A stretch of 64,000 nucleotides of DNA. Origin: Microbacterium oleivorans NBRC 103075. GTDB taxonomy: Bacteria; Actinomycetota; Actinomycetes; Actinomycetales; Microbacteriaceae. Where the stretch lies: NCBI RefSeq assembly GCF_001552475.1, contig NZ_BCRG01000002.1, positions 186,001-250,000 on the forward strand. Direction: 5' to 3'. Both the position numbers and the translations under genes were made by a program. Of the stretch, positions 1 through 7,444 are shown one piece after another. The stretch's first letter is position 1. Every line of letters begins with the position of its first letter. The notes beneath the pieces are model-generated. The model saw only the letters and a list, made by a program, of their open reading frames with translations, was not told where the DNA came from and did no database searches.

Positions 1-309
1 CGGACGACGCCCGTTCTTCTCGAGCACGCCGCTGCAGCACCCGAACTGCTGGTGGCTGCGGGCGAGTTCGATCTGGAAGCGCCGACCGACCTCTTCCTCG
101 ACACCACCGGCTGGGGAAAGGGGTACGTTTTCGTCGGCGACTTCCTCTTGGGCCGCTACTGGTCGAACGGCCCCCAGCAGACGCTGTACGTTCCCGCACC
201 GGTCACGCGCGCCGGCGTGAACGCGCTGACGGTGATCGAACTGGAGCAGCCCCTACCCGTCACGGCGCGGTTCACCGCCGCCGCGTCGCTCGGGCCGCTG
301 CACGAGTGA
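1..309 (+). CDS. Beta-galactosidase, GH35 family, C-terminal end (partial)
   Basis: The reading frame is open from the first base, so this is the 3' end of a longer gene that starts outside the window; 102 residues are visible. The stretch FLDTTGWGKGYVF ... LGRYW ... GPQQTLYVPAP is the characteristic C-terminal jelly-roll segment of glycoside hydrolase family 35 beta-galactosidases, which release terminal beta-linked galactose from oligosaccharides. The catalytic glutamates lie in the missing N-terminal barrel and cannot be checked. It ends 18 bases before the convergent DUF427 gene. The family call rests on the C-terminal domain only. Confidence 0.85.
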   Translation, partial: RTTPVLLEHAAAAPELLVAAGEFDLEAPTDLFLDTTGWGKGYVFVGDFLLGRYWSNGPQQTLYVPAPVTRAGVNALTVIELEQPLPVTARFTAAASLGPLHE

Positions 310-327
310 CGCGGCGGCCTTCCGGGG

Positions 328-630
328 TTACGAGCCGACGGTGACTCCGGGAGAGAAGGCGACGTAGCCCGAGAAGTCCTTGCCGACGCGGTCGAAAGCG
401 GACGGGTAGGGGTTGGGGTACGACCAGGCGCCGTCCGTCAGCCGCTCTGATCCGGCCTCGATGTGGAAGTACTGGCACTCGCCCTTCCACGGGCACGTGT
501 AGGGCGTCGGACTCTCGACGAGCGCGCCCGACTTGATGGACGACGGCGGGAAGTACGCGTTTCCCTCGATCCGGATGATCTCGTCGTCGCTTGCTTCTGC
601 GATGACGGTTTCGCCGATGGTCGCTTTCAT
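328..630 (-). CDS. DUF427 domain-containing protein
   Basis: A 100-residue protein matching the small DUF427 family, of unknown biochemical role. Seen: MKATIGETVIAEA at the start, then a YFPPSSI motif, YTCPWKGECQYFHI with its conserved W-K-G and cysteine, WSYPNPYPSAF, and KDFSGYVAF near the end; these are the family's typical blocks and the length is normal. The ATG at 630 is chosen because GGAGG sits 5 bases upstream; an upstream in-frame start would add an unrelated arginine-rich stretch. It is a single gene, divergent from the MFS transporter and convergent with the galactosidase. Function is not known and I do not infer one. Confidence 0.88.
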   Translation of the reverse strand: MKATIGETVIAEASDDEIIRIEGNAYFPPSSIKSGALVESPTPYTCPWKGECQYFHIEAGSERLTDGAWSYPNPYPSAFDRVGKDFSGYVAFSPGVTVGS

Positions 631-683
631 GTCGTCCTCCGATGGTCCGAACGGTGTGGGCTCAGAGTACGCCCGCCGGAGAG

Positions 684-689
684 TAGCGT
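684..689 (+). promoter_or_regulatory. -10 box of a leaderless promoter (MFS gene)
   Basis: TAGCGT lies exactly 6 bases before the GTG at 696, so the transcript would begin at or next to the start codon. This supports GTG 696 over the downstream ATG at 738. No convincing -35 hexamer is visible. Confidence 0.5.
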
Positions 690-695
690 GGGCGG

Positions 696-2045
696 GTGAG
701 CGGAGCGGCATCCCCCCGTCGACACGGGACGACACCTATGACCGGGCCCGGATTCCGAGCCTGGATCATCTGGGGCACCGGCGTCGCGGCCTACATGCTG
801 GCGGTCACCAACCGGACGTCGCTCGCGGCGGTCGGAGTCGACGCGGCGGACCGGTTCCAGGCTGATGCCGCGACACTGTCCCTGTTCGCGGTCGTCCAGC
901 TCGCGGTCTACGGCGGGATGCAGATCCCGGTCGGTGTGCTCCTCGATCGGTACGGGTCGCGCCCGATCATGACGATCGGGATGATCCTGATGGCCGTCGG
1001 GCAGCTGACGATGGCGGTATCCCCCAGCGTGGGCGTCGCGCTCGTCGCGCGCATGCTCCTCGGCGCCGGGGATGCCGCCGTCTTCCCCGCCGTCCTCCGT
1101 CTCGTCGCGACGTGGTTCCCCGCGCAGCGCGGACCGCTCATGGTGCAGCTGACGGGCATCCTCGGCCAGGCCGGACAGCTGGTCGCTGTCATCCCGATTG
1201 CTGCCATCCTCCATGCGACCGATTGGACCGTGACCTTCGGCGGCATCGCAGGACTCTGCGTCCTCTTCGCCGTGCTCGTCTTCGCGCTCGTGCGGAACCG
1301 ACCGCCCGACCGTGCGCAGGACGTCAGCGTCGACACGGATACGGGCGCGATCCGGGTCGTGACCTCCACGATCGACACCGGTGTCGGTATCCGTGCCGCG
1401 CTCGCGCACCCCGGCACGCGGCTGGCGTTCTGGTCGCACTTCACGACGCCCTTCGCCGGCACGGCGTTCATCCTGCTGTGGGGGTTCCCCTACCTGACGG
1501 CGGGTGAGGGTCTCACCATCGGCCAGGCCGGCGTGCTCACGTCCCTCTACGTCTTCGCGGGGATGGCCTTCGGCCCGGTGCTGGGAGAGCTCTCCCGTCG
1601 CGCGCCGCATCGGCGTTCTCGCGCCCTCGTGCTGCCGGCGGTGGGCTTCCAGCTCGCCGCCTGGACGACCGTCATTCTGTGGCCCGGTCCGGCACCGATC
1701 TGGCTGCTCGTGATCCTGCTGATCGCCTTGGCGATGGGAGGTCCGGCCTCGATGATCGCGTTCGACCATGCGCGCACGCACAATCCGTCGCATCGCTTGA
1801 GCACGGCCACCGGGGTCACCAACGCAGGAGGTTTCCTCGCCGCGCTCCTCGCGATCTTCGCGATCGGCTTGGTTCTCGATCTGCAGGGTGCGGGGACTCC
1901 CGACACCTACCGGCTCGAAGCATTCCGCGTCGCGTTCCTGGTGCAGATCCCGCTTTGGGTCATCGGCGCGGTCTTCATCAGCATCGAGCGGCGGCGCACC
2001 CGCATCCACATCGGCATGGACCCGCCTCGCCGGCCTCGGCGTTGA
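696..2045 (+). CDS. MFS transporter
   Basis: A 449-residue polytopic membrane protein of the major facilitator superfamily, with about 12 hydrophobic segments split by a central hydrophilic loop (around residues 195-240). The loop after the second helix reads DRYGSRP, a form of the MFS signature D-R-x-G-R-R, and AVFPAVLRLVATWFP resembles the CynX/nitrate-like and OPA-type MFS proteins. The substrate cannot be told from sequence. GTG at 696 is chosen because a -10 hexamer sits 6 bases before it; ATG at 738 is the alternative and would drop 14 residues that precede the first helix. It is followed by a strong bidirectional terminator. The family is secure and the substrate unknown. Confidence 0.88.
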   Translation: MSGAASPRRHGTTPMTGPGFRAWIIWGTGVAAYMLAVTNRTSLAAVGVDAADRFQADAATLSLFAVVQLAVYGGMQIPVGVLLDRYGSRPIMTIGMILMAVGQLTMAVSPSVGVALVARMLLGAGDAAVFPAVLRLVATWFPAQRGPLMVQLTGILGQAGQLVAVIPIAAILHATDWTVTFGGIAGLCVLFAVLVFALVRNRPPDRAQDVSVDTDTGAIRVVTSTIDTGVGIRAALAHPGTRLAFWSHFTTPFAGTAFILLWGFPYLTAGEGLTIGQAGVLTSLYVFAGMAFGPVLGELSRRAPHRRSRALVLPAVGFQLAAWTTVILWPGPAPIWLLVILLIALAMGGPASMIAFDHARTHNPSHRLSTATGVTNAGGFLAALLAIFAIGLVLDLQGAGTPDTYRLEAFRVAFLVQIPLWVIGAVFISIERRRTRIHIGMDPPRRPRR

Positions 2046-2050
2046 CCGCG

Positions 2051-2092
2051 AACGTCGATGGCCCGCCCCCGGAGGGACGGGCCATCGACGTT
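2051..2092. terminator. Bidirectional hairpin terminator
   Basis: A perfect 15-base stem (2051-2065 with 2078-2092, AACGTCGATGGCCCG and its complement) with a 12-base loop lies between two convergent genes. It lacks a long T-tract, as is common in high-GC actinobacteria, but the position and perfect pairing support termination for both the MFS gene and the DUF6458 gene. Confidence 0.8.
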
Positions 2093-2103
2093 CTGCCGCG
2101 ATG

Positions 2104-2361
2104 TCAGACGGTGCCGTCTCCCGACGTACGCGTCTCGGAGCGCGTGATCCGCTCCCCCGCGACAGGGTCGACCGTGCGGACGGTTGACTCGCTGGAGCGC
2201 CGACGCATCATCAGCACGAGGCCGAGAATGAAGACGACGACGCCGGCACCCATCAGGATGTAGCCGATCAGGTCCAGGTTGACGTAGTCCACGTCGACGT
2301 TGACCGCGAAAGCCAGGATGGCTCCGATGACGAACAGCACGATTCCGGTTCCGATGCTCAT
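2104..2361 (-). CDS. Small membrane protein, DUF6458 type
   Basis: An 85-residue protein with two transmembrane segments (about residues 4-20 and 29-49, the second rich in glycine: GYILMGAGVVVFILGLVLMM), followed by a basic R-R-R stop and a polar C-terminal tail of about 35 residues. It matches a small family found throughout Micrococcales and other actinobacteria, whose function is not established. The ATG at 2361 is chosen because AGGGAG lies 7 bases upstream; a GTG two codons earlier is possible. It is a stand-alone gene between the GDSL hydrolase start of transcription and a terminator. The conserved acidic NVDVDYVNLD loop between the helices is the most distinctive feature. Confidence 0.8.
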   Translation of the reverse strand: MSIGTGIVLFVIGAILAFAVNVDVDYVNLDLIGYILMGAGVVVFILGLVLMMRRRSSESTVRTVDPVAGERITRSETRTSGDGTV

Positions 2362-2441
2362 GCGCACACTCCCTCTGTTGGCTGTGTGCTCCGATCATCG
2401 CGGAGGCTGGCAGAAACCTGAAAGCCCTTGACAGTCGCCCG

Positions 2442-3209
2442 TCAGGCGTTGTGCGGGGCGACGGCGGACCATTCGCCGTACTTCGCCTCGCGGCCGTCGC
2501 CCGATGACGTACCGGTCAGGCGTCGCCGCAACCAGGGGCCGAGGTGCTCGCGGAAGTAGCGGCCTCGGCCGAGCGCCACGGTGGTGTCGGGCACCTCGAG
2601 CCGCCACCATTCGGCGGGCGGAGTCTCTCCCAGAGCCTCGAGCACCCGCGCTGCAACGCGGTGGTGACCACGGGAATTCATGTGCAGCCGGTCCTCAGAC
2701 CAGAACGACGGATGAGACAGCTCGGTGTCGGGCCAGTTGAGAGCGACGACGAGATCATCGCGACCTCGGATGCGTTGGGTCACCTCGCGGGAGAGCTCGT
2801 CACCGCGTCGCTGGATGAGACCCGGCAGGGGCAGTTGCGCCGACGGGTTCGCGCCGGACAGCACGATCATCGTGACGCCCTCCTCGTCGCACCGGCGGAG
2901 GACGTGCGAGAACACGTCCGCCACCCGCGCGATGGGCGTGCGAGGGCGGAGCATGTCGTTGCCGCCGCCGTTGAAGGAGAGGTGCGTCGGCCGCAGCGCG
3001 AGCGCACGCTCGAGCTGCTCCTCGACGATCGGCTGGATCAGTTTGCCGCGGATCGCGAGGTTCGCGTACGAGATCGCATCGCCGCGGGAGTCCGCCCACC
3101 CCTGCGCAACGAGGTCAGCCCAGCCACGGACGGTGCCGTCGGGCAGTTCGTCGCCCACACCCTCTGTGAACGAATCCCCGATCGCGACGTAGCGCACTTC
3201 CTCTGGCAT
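2442..3209 (-). CDS. SGNH/GDSL hydrolase family protein
   Basis: A 255-residue SGNH-fold esterase or lipase-like protein. Block I is YVAIGDSFTEG with the nucleophile Ser12, block II contains the conserved glycine in the NLAIRGKL region, block III is NGGGNDML with the catalytic-loop Asn, and block V carries the His near HPSFWSEDRLHMNSRGHH (D and H of the triad). No signal peptide is present, so it is probably cytosolic. The physiological substrate is unknown. It is leaderless (see the -10 at 3216) and lies 28 bases after an MFS gene on the same strand, so it may also be read from the MFS promoter. A role in processing the transported compound is only an inference. Confidence 0.88.
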   Translation of the reverse strand: MPEEVRYVAIGDSFTEGVGDELPDGTVRGWADLVAQGWADSRGDAISYANLAIRGKLIQPIVEEQLERALALRPTHLSFNGGGNDMLRPRTPIARVADVFSHVLRRCDEEGVTMIVLSGANPSAQLPLPGLIQRRGDELSREVTQRIRGRDDLVVALNWPDTELSHPSFWSEDRLHMNSRGHHRVAARVLEALGETPPAEWWRLEVPDTTVALGRGRYFREHLGPWLRRRLTGTSSGDGREAKYGEWSAVAPHNA

Positions 3210-3215
3210 TCGTCC

Positions 3216-3221
3216 AGCCTA
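3216..3221 (-). promoter_or_regulatory. -10 box of a leaderless promoter (GDSL hydrolase)
   Basis: TAGGCT followed by GGACGA and then ATG: exactly 6 bases between hexamer and start. The same 12-base block, with one or two changes, precedes rarA and the ANTAR regulator. Confidence 0.6.
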
Positions 3222-3237
3222 CGAGCCGCCAAGCCGA

Positions 3238-4587
3238 TCAGTCGGCAAGGCTCCGCCCACGGGATTCGGCGAGGCCCCAGGTGGCTGCCGCGGCGACCAG
3301 GAAGAAGACGCTCAACACGATGAAGACGAGCGGGATGCCGCCGACGGCCTGAAGTGCCGGGACAGCCGGCGGCGCGAGGATGGAGGCGATGCGTCCGACC
3401 CCGGCTGCCCAGCCCGCACCGGTCGCCCGGAGCGTCGTGGAGTAGGTCTCGGGGGTGACGGCGTACAACGCCCCCCACGCCCCGAGGTTGAAGAAGGACA
3501 GCGCCATCCCGGTTGCGAGGATCAGGGGAATCGTCGTCGCCTGCCCGAAGAGGATCGCGGCGACTGCGGACCCGACGAGGAAGACCGAGAGGGTCAGACG
3601 CCTCCCCCACTTCTCGATCAGCCACGCTGCCACGGCGTACCCGGGGAGCTGGGCGAGCGTGATGAGAAGGGTGAACTCGAAGCTCCGGACCAGTCCGAAT
3701 CCCTGCGACACGAGAAGAGTCGGGATCCAGATGAAGGCGCCGTAATAGGCGAAGTTGACGCAGAACCAGACGACCCAGAGCGCGGCGGTCCGAACGCGCA
3801 TATCCGGAGCCCACAGCCCGCGCAGCCGCATCCCGATCGTGGTGGCGGGAGCCGACGTGGCTGCCGGGGCCGGCGCCGCTGTCACGACGCTGGTTCCGAG
3901 CAGGGGCCGCGATGATTCGAGATCCGTGACGATGCGGTCGGCCTCCACTGTCCGTCCACGCGATGCCAACCACCTCGGTGATTCCGGCAGCCCCCACCGG
4001 ACCACGAGGGCGTAGACGGCCGGGATGGCGCCGATCGCCAGCGCCCAGCGCCACCCCTCCGAGACCGACGGGATCACGAGGTAACCGATGAGGGCCGATG
4101 CCGTCCAGCCGATCGCCCAGAAAGCTTCGAGCACGACGATGATGCGTCCCCGCATCCGCGCCGGCGCGAACTCGCTGACGTAGGTGCTGGCGACGGGGAG
4201 CTCCGCTCCCAGACCGAGACCGACCACGAAGCGCAGCGCGATGAGAGCGACGAGCCCGCCTGACAGCGCGCTCGCTCCCGTCGCGACGCCGTAGACGAGC
4301 AAGGTGAGAGCGAACACCGACCGACGGCCGATGCGGTCGGCGAGCAGCCCGCCGACCGTCGCGCCGATCGCCATGCCCGCGAACCCCGCCGAGGCGATCC
4401 ACGACGTCGACGAGGGAGTGAGGTCCCACTCGCTGACGAGCGCGGCGATCACGAACGAGATGAGCCCGACGTCCATCGCGTCGAGCGCCCATCCCGCTCC
4501 CGAGCCGGTCAGTACCCGCAGGTGGGTGCGGGTGAACGGCAGGCGATCGAGTCGGCCGGTGACGGAGCCGGTCGTGGTCGTGGTCAT
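3238..4587 (-). CDS. MFS transporter, sugar/organic-ion porter type
   Basis: A 449-residue 12-helix MFS carrier. Seen: DRIGRRS after helix 2, ELPVASTYVSEFAPARMRGR between helices 4 and 5, LPESPRWLASRGR at the end of helix 6, and EKWGRR in the second half, all typical of the sugar-porter and organic-cation/aromatic-acid groups (for example NiaP-like niacin carriers). The PESPRW motif separates it from drug-efflux families. Substrate is not determinable. The gene is leaderless, with TACGAT six bases before the ATG, and the GDSL hydrolase follows 28 bases later, so the two may form a transporter-hydrolase pair. The next gene upstream ends 34 bases away. Confidence 0.88.
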   Translation of the reverse strand: MTTTTTGSVTGRLDRLPFTRTHLRVLTGSGAGWALDAMDVGLISFVIAALVSEWDLTPSSTSWIASAGFAGMAIGATVGGLLADRIGRRSVFALTLLVYGVATGASALSGGLVALIALRFVVGLGLGAELPVASTYVSEFAPARMRGRIIVVLEAFWAIGWTASALIGYLVIPSVSEGWRWALAIGAIPAVYALVVRWGLPESPRWLASRGRTVEADRIVTDLESSRPLLGTSVVTAAPAPAATSAPATTIGMRLRGLWAPDMRVRTAALWVVWFCVNFAYYGAFIWIPTLLVSQGFGLVRSFEFTLLITLAQLPGYAVAAWLIEKWGRRLTLSVFLVGSAVAAILFGQATTIPLILATGMALSFFNLGAWGALYAVTPETYSTTLRATGAGWAAGVGRIASILAPPAVPALQAVGGIPLVFIVLSVFFLVAAAATWGLAESRGRSLAD

Positions 4588-4593
4588 CCCTGC

Positions 4594-4599
4594 ATCGTA
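4594..4599 (-). promoter_or_regulatory. -10 box of a leaderless promoter (MFS gene)
   Basis: TACGAT, then GCAGGG, then ATG: a 6-base spacing. No separate Shine-Dalgarno could act at the correct distance. Confidence 0.5.
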
Positions 4600-4621
4600 C
4601 GAGGACGCAGACCCTGCCAGG

Positions 4622-5653
4622 TCACTCGCCGAGCATCTCGCGGACGAGCGGGATCACCTTGGTTCCGTAGAGCTCGACCGAGCGCATGAGCTTGTCGTGG
4701 CCCAGGGTGCCGTTGGCGTACTTCAGGTCGAAGCGACCCGCGCCGAGCGTGGTGATCGTGTCTGCGATCTTCCGTGCCACGGTCTCCGGCGAACCCGCGT
4801 AGATCGACCCCTCGGGGCCGACCTCCTGCTGGAAGCGCATCCGGCTGTAGGGGGGCCAGCCGCGATCGCGACCGATCGAGTTGTTCTGCGCCTCGAAGCC
4901 GGGGTACGCCTCTTCCCACGCCTGCTCGTCGGTGTCGGCGATGTGACCGGGCGAGTGGATGCCGATGGGCTGCGCCTCGGTGCCGAGCTCACCGATCGCG
5001 CGATGGTAGAGGTCGACGTACGGGCGGAAGCGGGCAGCCGGACCGCCGATGATCGCCAGCATCAGCCCGTAGCCGTAGCGAGCGGTGCGGACGACGGACT
5101 CCGGCGACCCTCCGACGCCGACCCAGGCACGAATGCCGTGCTCGGTCTTCGGGTAGACGTCCGCGTCGGTGAGCGCGGCGCGCGTCGAGCCCTGCCACGT
5201 GATCGGCTTCTCCGTCCGAAGGAGGGAGAACAGCTCGAGGCGCTCCTCGAAGAGGGCCTCGTAGTCCGACAGGTTGAAGCCGAAGAGGGGGAACGACTCG
5301 ATGAACGAACCTCGTCCGAGGATCACCTCGGCACGACCGTTGGAGATCGCCGAGAGGGTCGCGAATCGCTCGTACACGCGGACGGGGTCGTCGCTCGAGA
5401 GGACGGTCACCGCGGTGCCGACACGGATCCGCTCCGTCTGCGCGGCGATGGCGGCCAGCACGATCTCGGGGCTCGAGACGGAGTACTCGGCGCGGTGGTG
5501 CTCCCCCACGCCGATGAAGTCGACGCCGACCTGGTCGGCGAGGGTGGCCTGCGCCACGAGGTTGCGGATCGCCTGCGCGCCCGACACCCGCTCACCGTTG
5601 TCGTCGACGGTGATGTCACCGAAGGTGTCCAGGCCCAATTCCACAGCGGTCAT
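4622..5653 (-). CDS. LLM class flavin-dependent oxidoreductase
   Basis: A 343-residue luciferase-like monooxygenase, a TIM-barrel enzyme using reduced FMN or F420. Seen: ELGLDTFGD at the start, DFIGVGEHHRAEYSVSSPEIVLAAIAA (the EHH motif of the second strand), TAVTVLSSDDPVRVYERFATLDA-like segment, RAEVILGRGSF, and HSPGHIADTDEQA followed by an AGSPETVARKI block; this order is that of the Atu2307/SP_0267-type subgroup. The ATG at 5653 has AAGGGG about 6 bases upstream; a second ATG five codons earlier lacks a good ribosome site. The natural substrate is unknown. It is transcribed separately from the DUF885 gene upstream, with a hairpin between. Confidence 0.9.
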   Translation of the reverse strand: MTAVELGLDTFGDITVDDNGERVSGAQAIRNLVAQATLADQVGVDFIGVGEHHRAEYSVSSPEIVLAAIAAQTERIRVGTAVTVLSSDDPVRVYERFATLSAISNGRAEVILGRGSFIESFPLFGFNLSDYEALFEERLELFSLLRTEKPITWQGSTRAALTDADVYPKTEHGIRAWVGVGGSPESVVRTARYGYGLMLAIIGGPAARFRPYVDLYHRAIGELGTEAQPIGIHSPGHIADTDEQAWEEAYPGFEAQNNSIGRDRGWPPYSRMRFQQEVGPEGSIYAGSPETVARKIADTITTLGAGRFDLKYANGTLGHDKLMRSVELYGTKVIPLVREMLGE

Positions 5654-5685
5654 GTCCGCCCCTTTCATTCACGTGCATAAACGTA

Positions 5686-5715
5686 GGGGGATGCCGACTA
5701 TTCCCGGCATCCCCT
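5686..5715 (-). terminator. Hairpin terminator after the DUF885 gene
   Basis: A 10-base stem GGGGATGCCG/CGGCATCCCC (5687-5696 with 5705-5714) and an 8-base loop lie between the DUF885 stop and the luciferase-like gene start. A TACGTT hexamer at 5680-5685 could serve as the -10 box of the downstream gene. Confidence 0.65.
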
Positions 5716-5736
5716 ATGGCGTCGACCGGACCGGCG

Positions 5737-7413
5737 TCAGCCGTCGCGGAGCGCCGCCCGAAGCGTGTCGAGACCGACACCGCCGAGACGGAGGGCCCTC
5801 ATGTGGAACTGCTTGATGTCGAAGTCCGCGCCGGCACGCTGGGCGGACTCATCGCGGATCTGCTCCCAGATCCGCTGGCCGACCTTGTACGACGGAGCCT
5901 GCCCCGGCCACCCGAGGTAGCGGTTCACCTCGAACTGGATGAACTCGTCGGACATGTTGACGTTCCGCCGCATGAATTCGAGCGCGTAGTCGGCATCCCA
6001 GATCCCGGTGCCGTCGAGGCGCGGCTTGCCCAGGTGCACGCCGATGTCGAGGACGACGCGGGCCGCCCGCATCCGCTGCCCGTCGAGCATGCCCAGGCGG
6101 TCGGCCGGGTCGTCGAGGTAGCCCAGCTCGGCCATGAGGCGTTCCGCGTACAGCGCCCACCCCTCGGCGTGCCCGCTCGACCCGGCAAGCAGCCGACGCC
6201 AGGAGTTCAGCTCGGAGCGGTTGTAGACCGCCTGCGCGATCTGCAGGTGATGTCCGGGCACGCCCTCGTGGTAAACGGTCGTCAGCTCCCGCCAGGTGTC
6301 GAACGTGTCGACGCCCTCGGGGACCGACCACCACATCCGTCCCGGGCGTGAGAAGTCGTCCGTCGGCCCCGTGTAGTAGATGCCGCCCTCGTTCGTCGGC
6401 GCGATCATGCACTCGAGGCGACGGATCGGGTCGGGGATGTCGAAGTGCGTGCGGCCGAGCTCTTCGACGGCTCGGTCGCTCGTCTCCTGCATCCACTTCT
6501 GCAGCGCTTCGGTGCCGCGGAGCTTGCGCGCTTCGTCCTCCTCGAGGAAGGCGACGGCCTCTTCGACGGTCGCGCCGGCCTTGATCTCATCGGCGATCGA
6601 CTCCTGCTCCGCGACCATCCGCGCGAGTTCCTCGACGCCCCACTCGTACGTCTCGTCGAGATCGATCGTCGCGCCGAGGAAACGCCGCGAGTGCAGGGCG
6701 TAGAGCTCCCGGCCCACGGCATCCACATCGGATGCCGTGGGTGCGAGTTCGTCGCGGAGGAACGCTGCGAGCTGGTCGTACGCGACACGCGCGGCGCCGG
6801 CGTTGTCGGCGAGATCGCGAGCCAGCGACGCGGGGAGGTGTCCCTCAGCCGGGGCCGCATCGCCCACGAACGTCGCGAAGAAGCCGGTGTCGCTCGTGTA
6901 GCGAGCGATCTGGGTGACGACCTCCCGCACCTGGCGACGCGCGGGGACGACGCCTTCCGACACGCCCTGCCGCAGTGACTCGACGTAGCCGGCGAGGGCG
7001 CCAGGGATCGCGGCGAGGCGGGTAGCAACGACGGACCAGTCCTCGACGGTGTCCGTCGGCATGAGGTCGAAGGCCGCTCGGATGTCCTGCGACGGCGACG
7101 CGATCACATTGATGTCACGGAGGTGCGACTTCGCCGCGTGCAGGTCGAGGTGGAGCCCGAGCTCGGCGGACAGGTCCATCTTCGTGACCTCGTCGACCGC
7201 GTCGACGGTGTCCGCGGCCTGGAGCGCGCGCAGCGTGTGCGAGGCCGCGTCGGCGAGACGGTCGTGCCCGGCCGGTGAGAAGTCGTCGAGACGGCCGTTG
7301 TGCTCGGTGCGCCCGATGTAGGTCGCGAGACTCGGGGAGAGTTCTGCCAGCGTGTCCACCCAGCGGTCCGCGATCGTGTCGATCGGAGTGGGTGTGCGGT
7401 GTGCGTCGGTCAT
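5737..7413 (-). CDS. DUF885 family protein, putative zinc peptidase
   Basis: A 558-residue member of DUF885, a family distantly resembling zinc carboxypeptidases. The key block VYHEGVPGHHLQIAQA contains H-E-G-x-P-G-H-H, the family's HExxH-like metal site, and a later segment GHAEGWALYAERLMAELGY supplies the conserved E-G-W-A-L-Y-x-E-x-L motif. No signal peptide or membrane segment is present, so it is cytosolic. The substrate is not established; peptide hydrolysis is inferred from the family. ATG at 7413 is chosen because TACGCT lies 6 bases before it (leaderless); longer frames upstream run into polA sequence. A perfect 12-base inverted repeat lies inside the gene. It is 31 bases from the polA stop. 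Confidence 0.85.
   Translation of the reverse strand: MTDAHRTPTPIDTIADRWVDTLAELSPSLATYIGRTEHNGRLDDFSPAGHDRLADAASHTLRALQAADTVDAVDEVTKMDLSAELGLHLDLHAAKSHLRDINVIASPSQDIRAAFDLMPTDTVEDWSVVATRLAAIPGALAGYVESLRQGVSEGVVPARRQVREVVTQIARYTSDTGFFATFVGDAAPAEGHLPASLARDLADNAGAARVAYDQLAAFLRDELAPTASDVDAVGRELYALHSRRFLGATIDLDETYEWGVEELARMVAEQESIADEIKAGATVEEAVAFLEEDEARKLRGTEALQKWMQETSDRAVEELGRTHFDIPDPIRRLECMIAPTNEGGIYYTGPTDDFSRPGRMWWSVPEGVDTFDTWRELTTVYHEGVPGHHLQIAQAVYNRSELNSWRRLLAGSSGHAEGWALYAERLMAELGYLDDPADRLGMLDGQRMRAARVVLDIGVHLGKPRLDGTGIWDADYALEFMRRNVNMSDEFIQFEVNRYLGWPGQAPSYKVGQRIWEQIRDESAQRAGADFDIKQFHMRALRLGGVGLDTLRAALRDG
6713..6741. repeat. Perfect inverted repeat inside the DUF885 gene
   Basis: CCCACGGCATCC (6713-6724), 5-base loop ACATC, GGATGCCGTGGG (6730-6741). 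Each arm contains one copy of the heptamer GGCATCC/GGATGCC that is over-represented throughout the window. The encoded residues are PTASDVDAVG. Confidence 0.75.
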
Positions 7414-7419
7414 TCCTCG

Positions 7420-7425
7420 AGCGTA
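7420..7425 (-). promoter_or_regulatory. -10 box of a leaderless promoter (DUF885 gene)
   Basis: TACGCT, then CGAGGA, then ATG. The GAGGA abuts the ATG with no space, so it cannot act as a normal ribosome binding site; the leaderless reading fits better. Confidence 0.5.
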
Positions 7426-7444
7426 GAGCGTCGCACGCTCCGCG

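Noticed and set aside
4622..5653. The luciferase-like enzyme as the SsuD partner of the sulfonate-type transporter
   Set aside because: It is 32 kb away, belongs to a different subgroup of the luciferase-like family, and has no shared regulatory signal that I can see.
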